From contig JBHHYS010000041.1 in the NCBI GenBank assembly GCA_046757645.1, forward strand, positions 1 to 21,941: a stretch of DNA of 21,941 nucleotides, read 5' to 3'. Below, in pieces: positions 21,253 to 21,941 of the stretch; within the stretch, counting starts at the first letter, position 1; every line of letters begins with the position of its first letter. The position numbers were made by a program, and so were the translations under genes. This stretch comes from JBHHYS01 sp046757645. Its GTDB lineage: Bacteria; Acidobacteriota; Terriglobia; Acidiferrales; 2-02-FULL-67-57. The notes under the pieces were generated by a model that was not told the origin of the DNA, ran no database searches, and saw nothing but the letters and a program-made list of their open reading frames with translations.

Positions 21253-21941
21253 ATGAGCCCCACGCCTGCCATCGAAGTCGACCAGCTGACCCACGCCTAC
21301 GGTGCCCGCACCGCGCTCCAGGAAGTGACCTGTACCGTCCCCCCCGGTGAGATTTTTGGCCTACTGGGGCCCAACGGCAGCGGCAAAACCACCCTCTTCC
21401 GCATTCTCGCCACTCTTCTCTCCCCCACCGGCGGGCGCGCCCGCATCTTTGGCGATGATGTAACCCAGCATCCGCTGGCGGTTCGGCGTCGCATCGGCGT
21501 GGTCTTTCAGTCGCCGAGTCTCGACGGAAAACTGACCGCCGCGGAAAACCTGCGTCACCAGGGCCACCTCTATGGCTTGCACGGGAAGGAGCTCCGGCAC
21601 CAGGTGGACGAGATGCTGGCTCGCATCAATCTCGCCGACCGCCGCGACGAGCGCGTGGAAAAACTCTCCGGCGGTCTTCGCCGACGCCTGGAGATCGCCA
21701 AGGGACTGCTTCACCGGCCCCAACTGATGCTGCTCGACGAACCCAGCGCCGGACTCGATGCCGGGGCCCGCCGCGACCTCCGGGTCTATCTCCGCCAGTT
21801 GCGCGACCTCCACGGCGTCACGGTCTTTCTCACCACCCACCTGATGGACGAGGCGGAGAGCTCCGACCGTCTCGGCATCCTCGACCCGGGCCGGCTGGTG
21901 GGCCTGGGGTCGCCCGAGGCGTTGAAGAAGAAGATTGGCGG
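21253..21941 (+). CDS. ABC transporter ATP-binding protein, 3' end cut by the window
   Basis: The first 229 residues of an ABC ATPase starting at ATG 21253, three bases after the ctaB stop, so very likely co-translated. Walker A is GPNGSGKTT (39-47), the Q-loop is VVFQSPSL, the signature is LSGGLRRRLEIAKGL (138-152), Walker B is LMLLDEPSAGLD (158-169) and the switch histidine is in TTHLMDEAE (196). The sequence style (LTAAENLRHQGHLYGL, LSGGLRRRLEIA) is that of the ABC-2/DrrA/CcmA-like branch, often next to ctaA/ctaB and oxidase assembly genes. The partner permease is expected just downstream. Substrate is unknown; a heme or oxidase-assembly role is inference from position. Confidence 0.9.
   Translation, partial: MSPTPAIEVDQLTHAYGARTALQEVTCTVPPGEIFGLLGPNGSGKTTLFRILATLLSPTGGRARIFGDDVTQHPLAVRRRIGVVFQSPSLDGKLTAAENLRHQGHLYGLHGKELRHQVDEMLARINLADRRDERVEKLSGGLRRRLEIAKGLLHRPQLMLLDEPSAGLDAGARRDLRVYLRQLRDLHGVTVFLTTHLMDEAESSDRLGILDPGRLVGLGSPEALKKKIG

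Overview
This is a GC-rich, gene-dense bacterial chromosome segment with housekeeping and respiratory genes; I see no phage, transposase, CRISPR or rRNA/tRNA gene. The gene content is that of a respiring diderm: a bc-type quinol oxidase module with a b6-like cytochrome b, a multiheme cytochrome c, heme A synthesis, a lipoprotein cupredoxin, an ECF sigma factor with a beta-repeat membrane anti-sigma factor, and NAD-type isocitrate dehydrogenase. Together with a single unlinked nuoI and short palindromic intergenic repeats, this suggests Acidobacteriota or a close relative. That placement is an inference from gene style and was not tested.

Region 1 (1-2927, plus strand): the 3' end of a bifunctional-nuclease (DUF151) gene, parA, parB, a small unknown gene, then an isolated nuoI (complex I 2x[4Fe-4S] subunit). 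nuoI has its own strong promoter, placed so close to the ATG that its mRNA may be leaderless. Region 2 (about 2928-9854, minus strand): aspartate ammonia-lyase with an unusual basic tail; an ECF sigma factor overlapping by 4 nt a membrane protein that joins an anti-sigma zinc finger to a bactofilin-like beta-repeat domain; glutamine-dependent NAD synthetase; and a TehB-like methyltransferase. The sigma gene is preceded by an AT-rich inverted repeat. Region 3 (9775-11548): an A-type Fe-S carrier (minus) with a clear promoter and terminator, divergent from an NAD-type isocitrate dehydrogenase (plus) with its own promoter.

Region 4 (11679-21941, plus strand): ferrochelatase, then a near-consensus promoter and what looks like one long operon: Rieske protein, b6-like cytochrome b, the C-terminal cytochrome b half, a 1050-residue cytochrome c with eight CXXCH sites, a cupredoxin lipoprotein, heme A synthase (ctaA), protoheme farnesyltransferase (ctaB) and an ABC ATPase cut by the window end. 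These genes fit one electron path: quinol to Rieske and cytochrome b, then octaheme cytochrome c, then possibly the copper protein, then a heme A oxidase. Ferrochelatase, CtaB and CtaA would supply the hemes.

The observations most worth a second look are the octaheme cytochrome (three clustered hemes, five Met-ligated modules, two coiled coils, an inserted Cys pair), the sigma/anti-sigma pair with a predicted extracytoplasmic beta-repeat domain, the non-canonical Qo motif, the CtaA without its cysteine pair, and the leaderless-looking nuoI.
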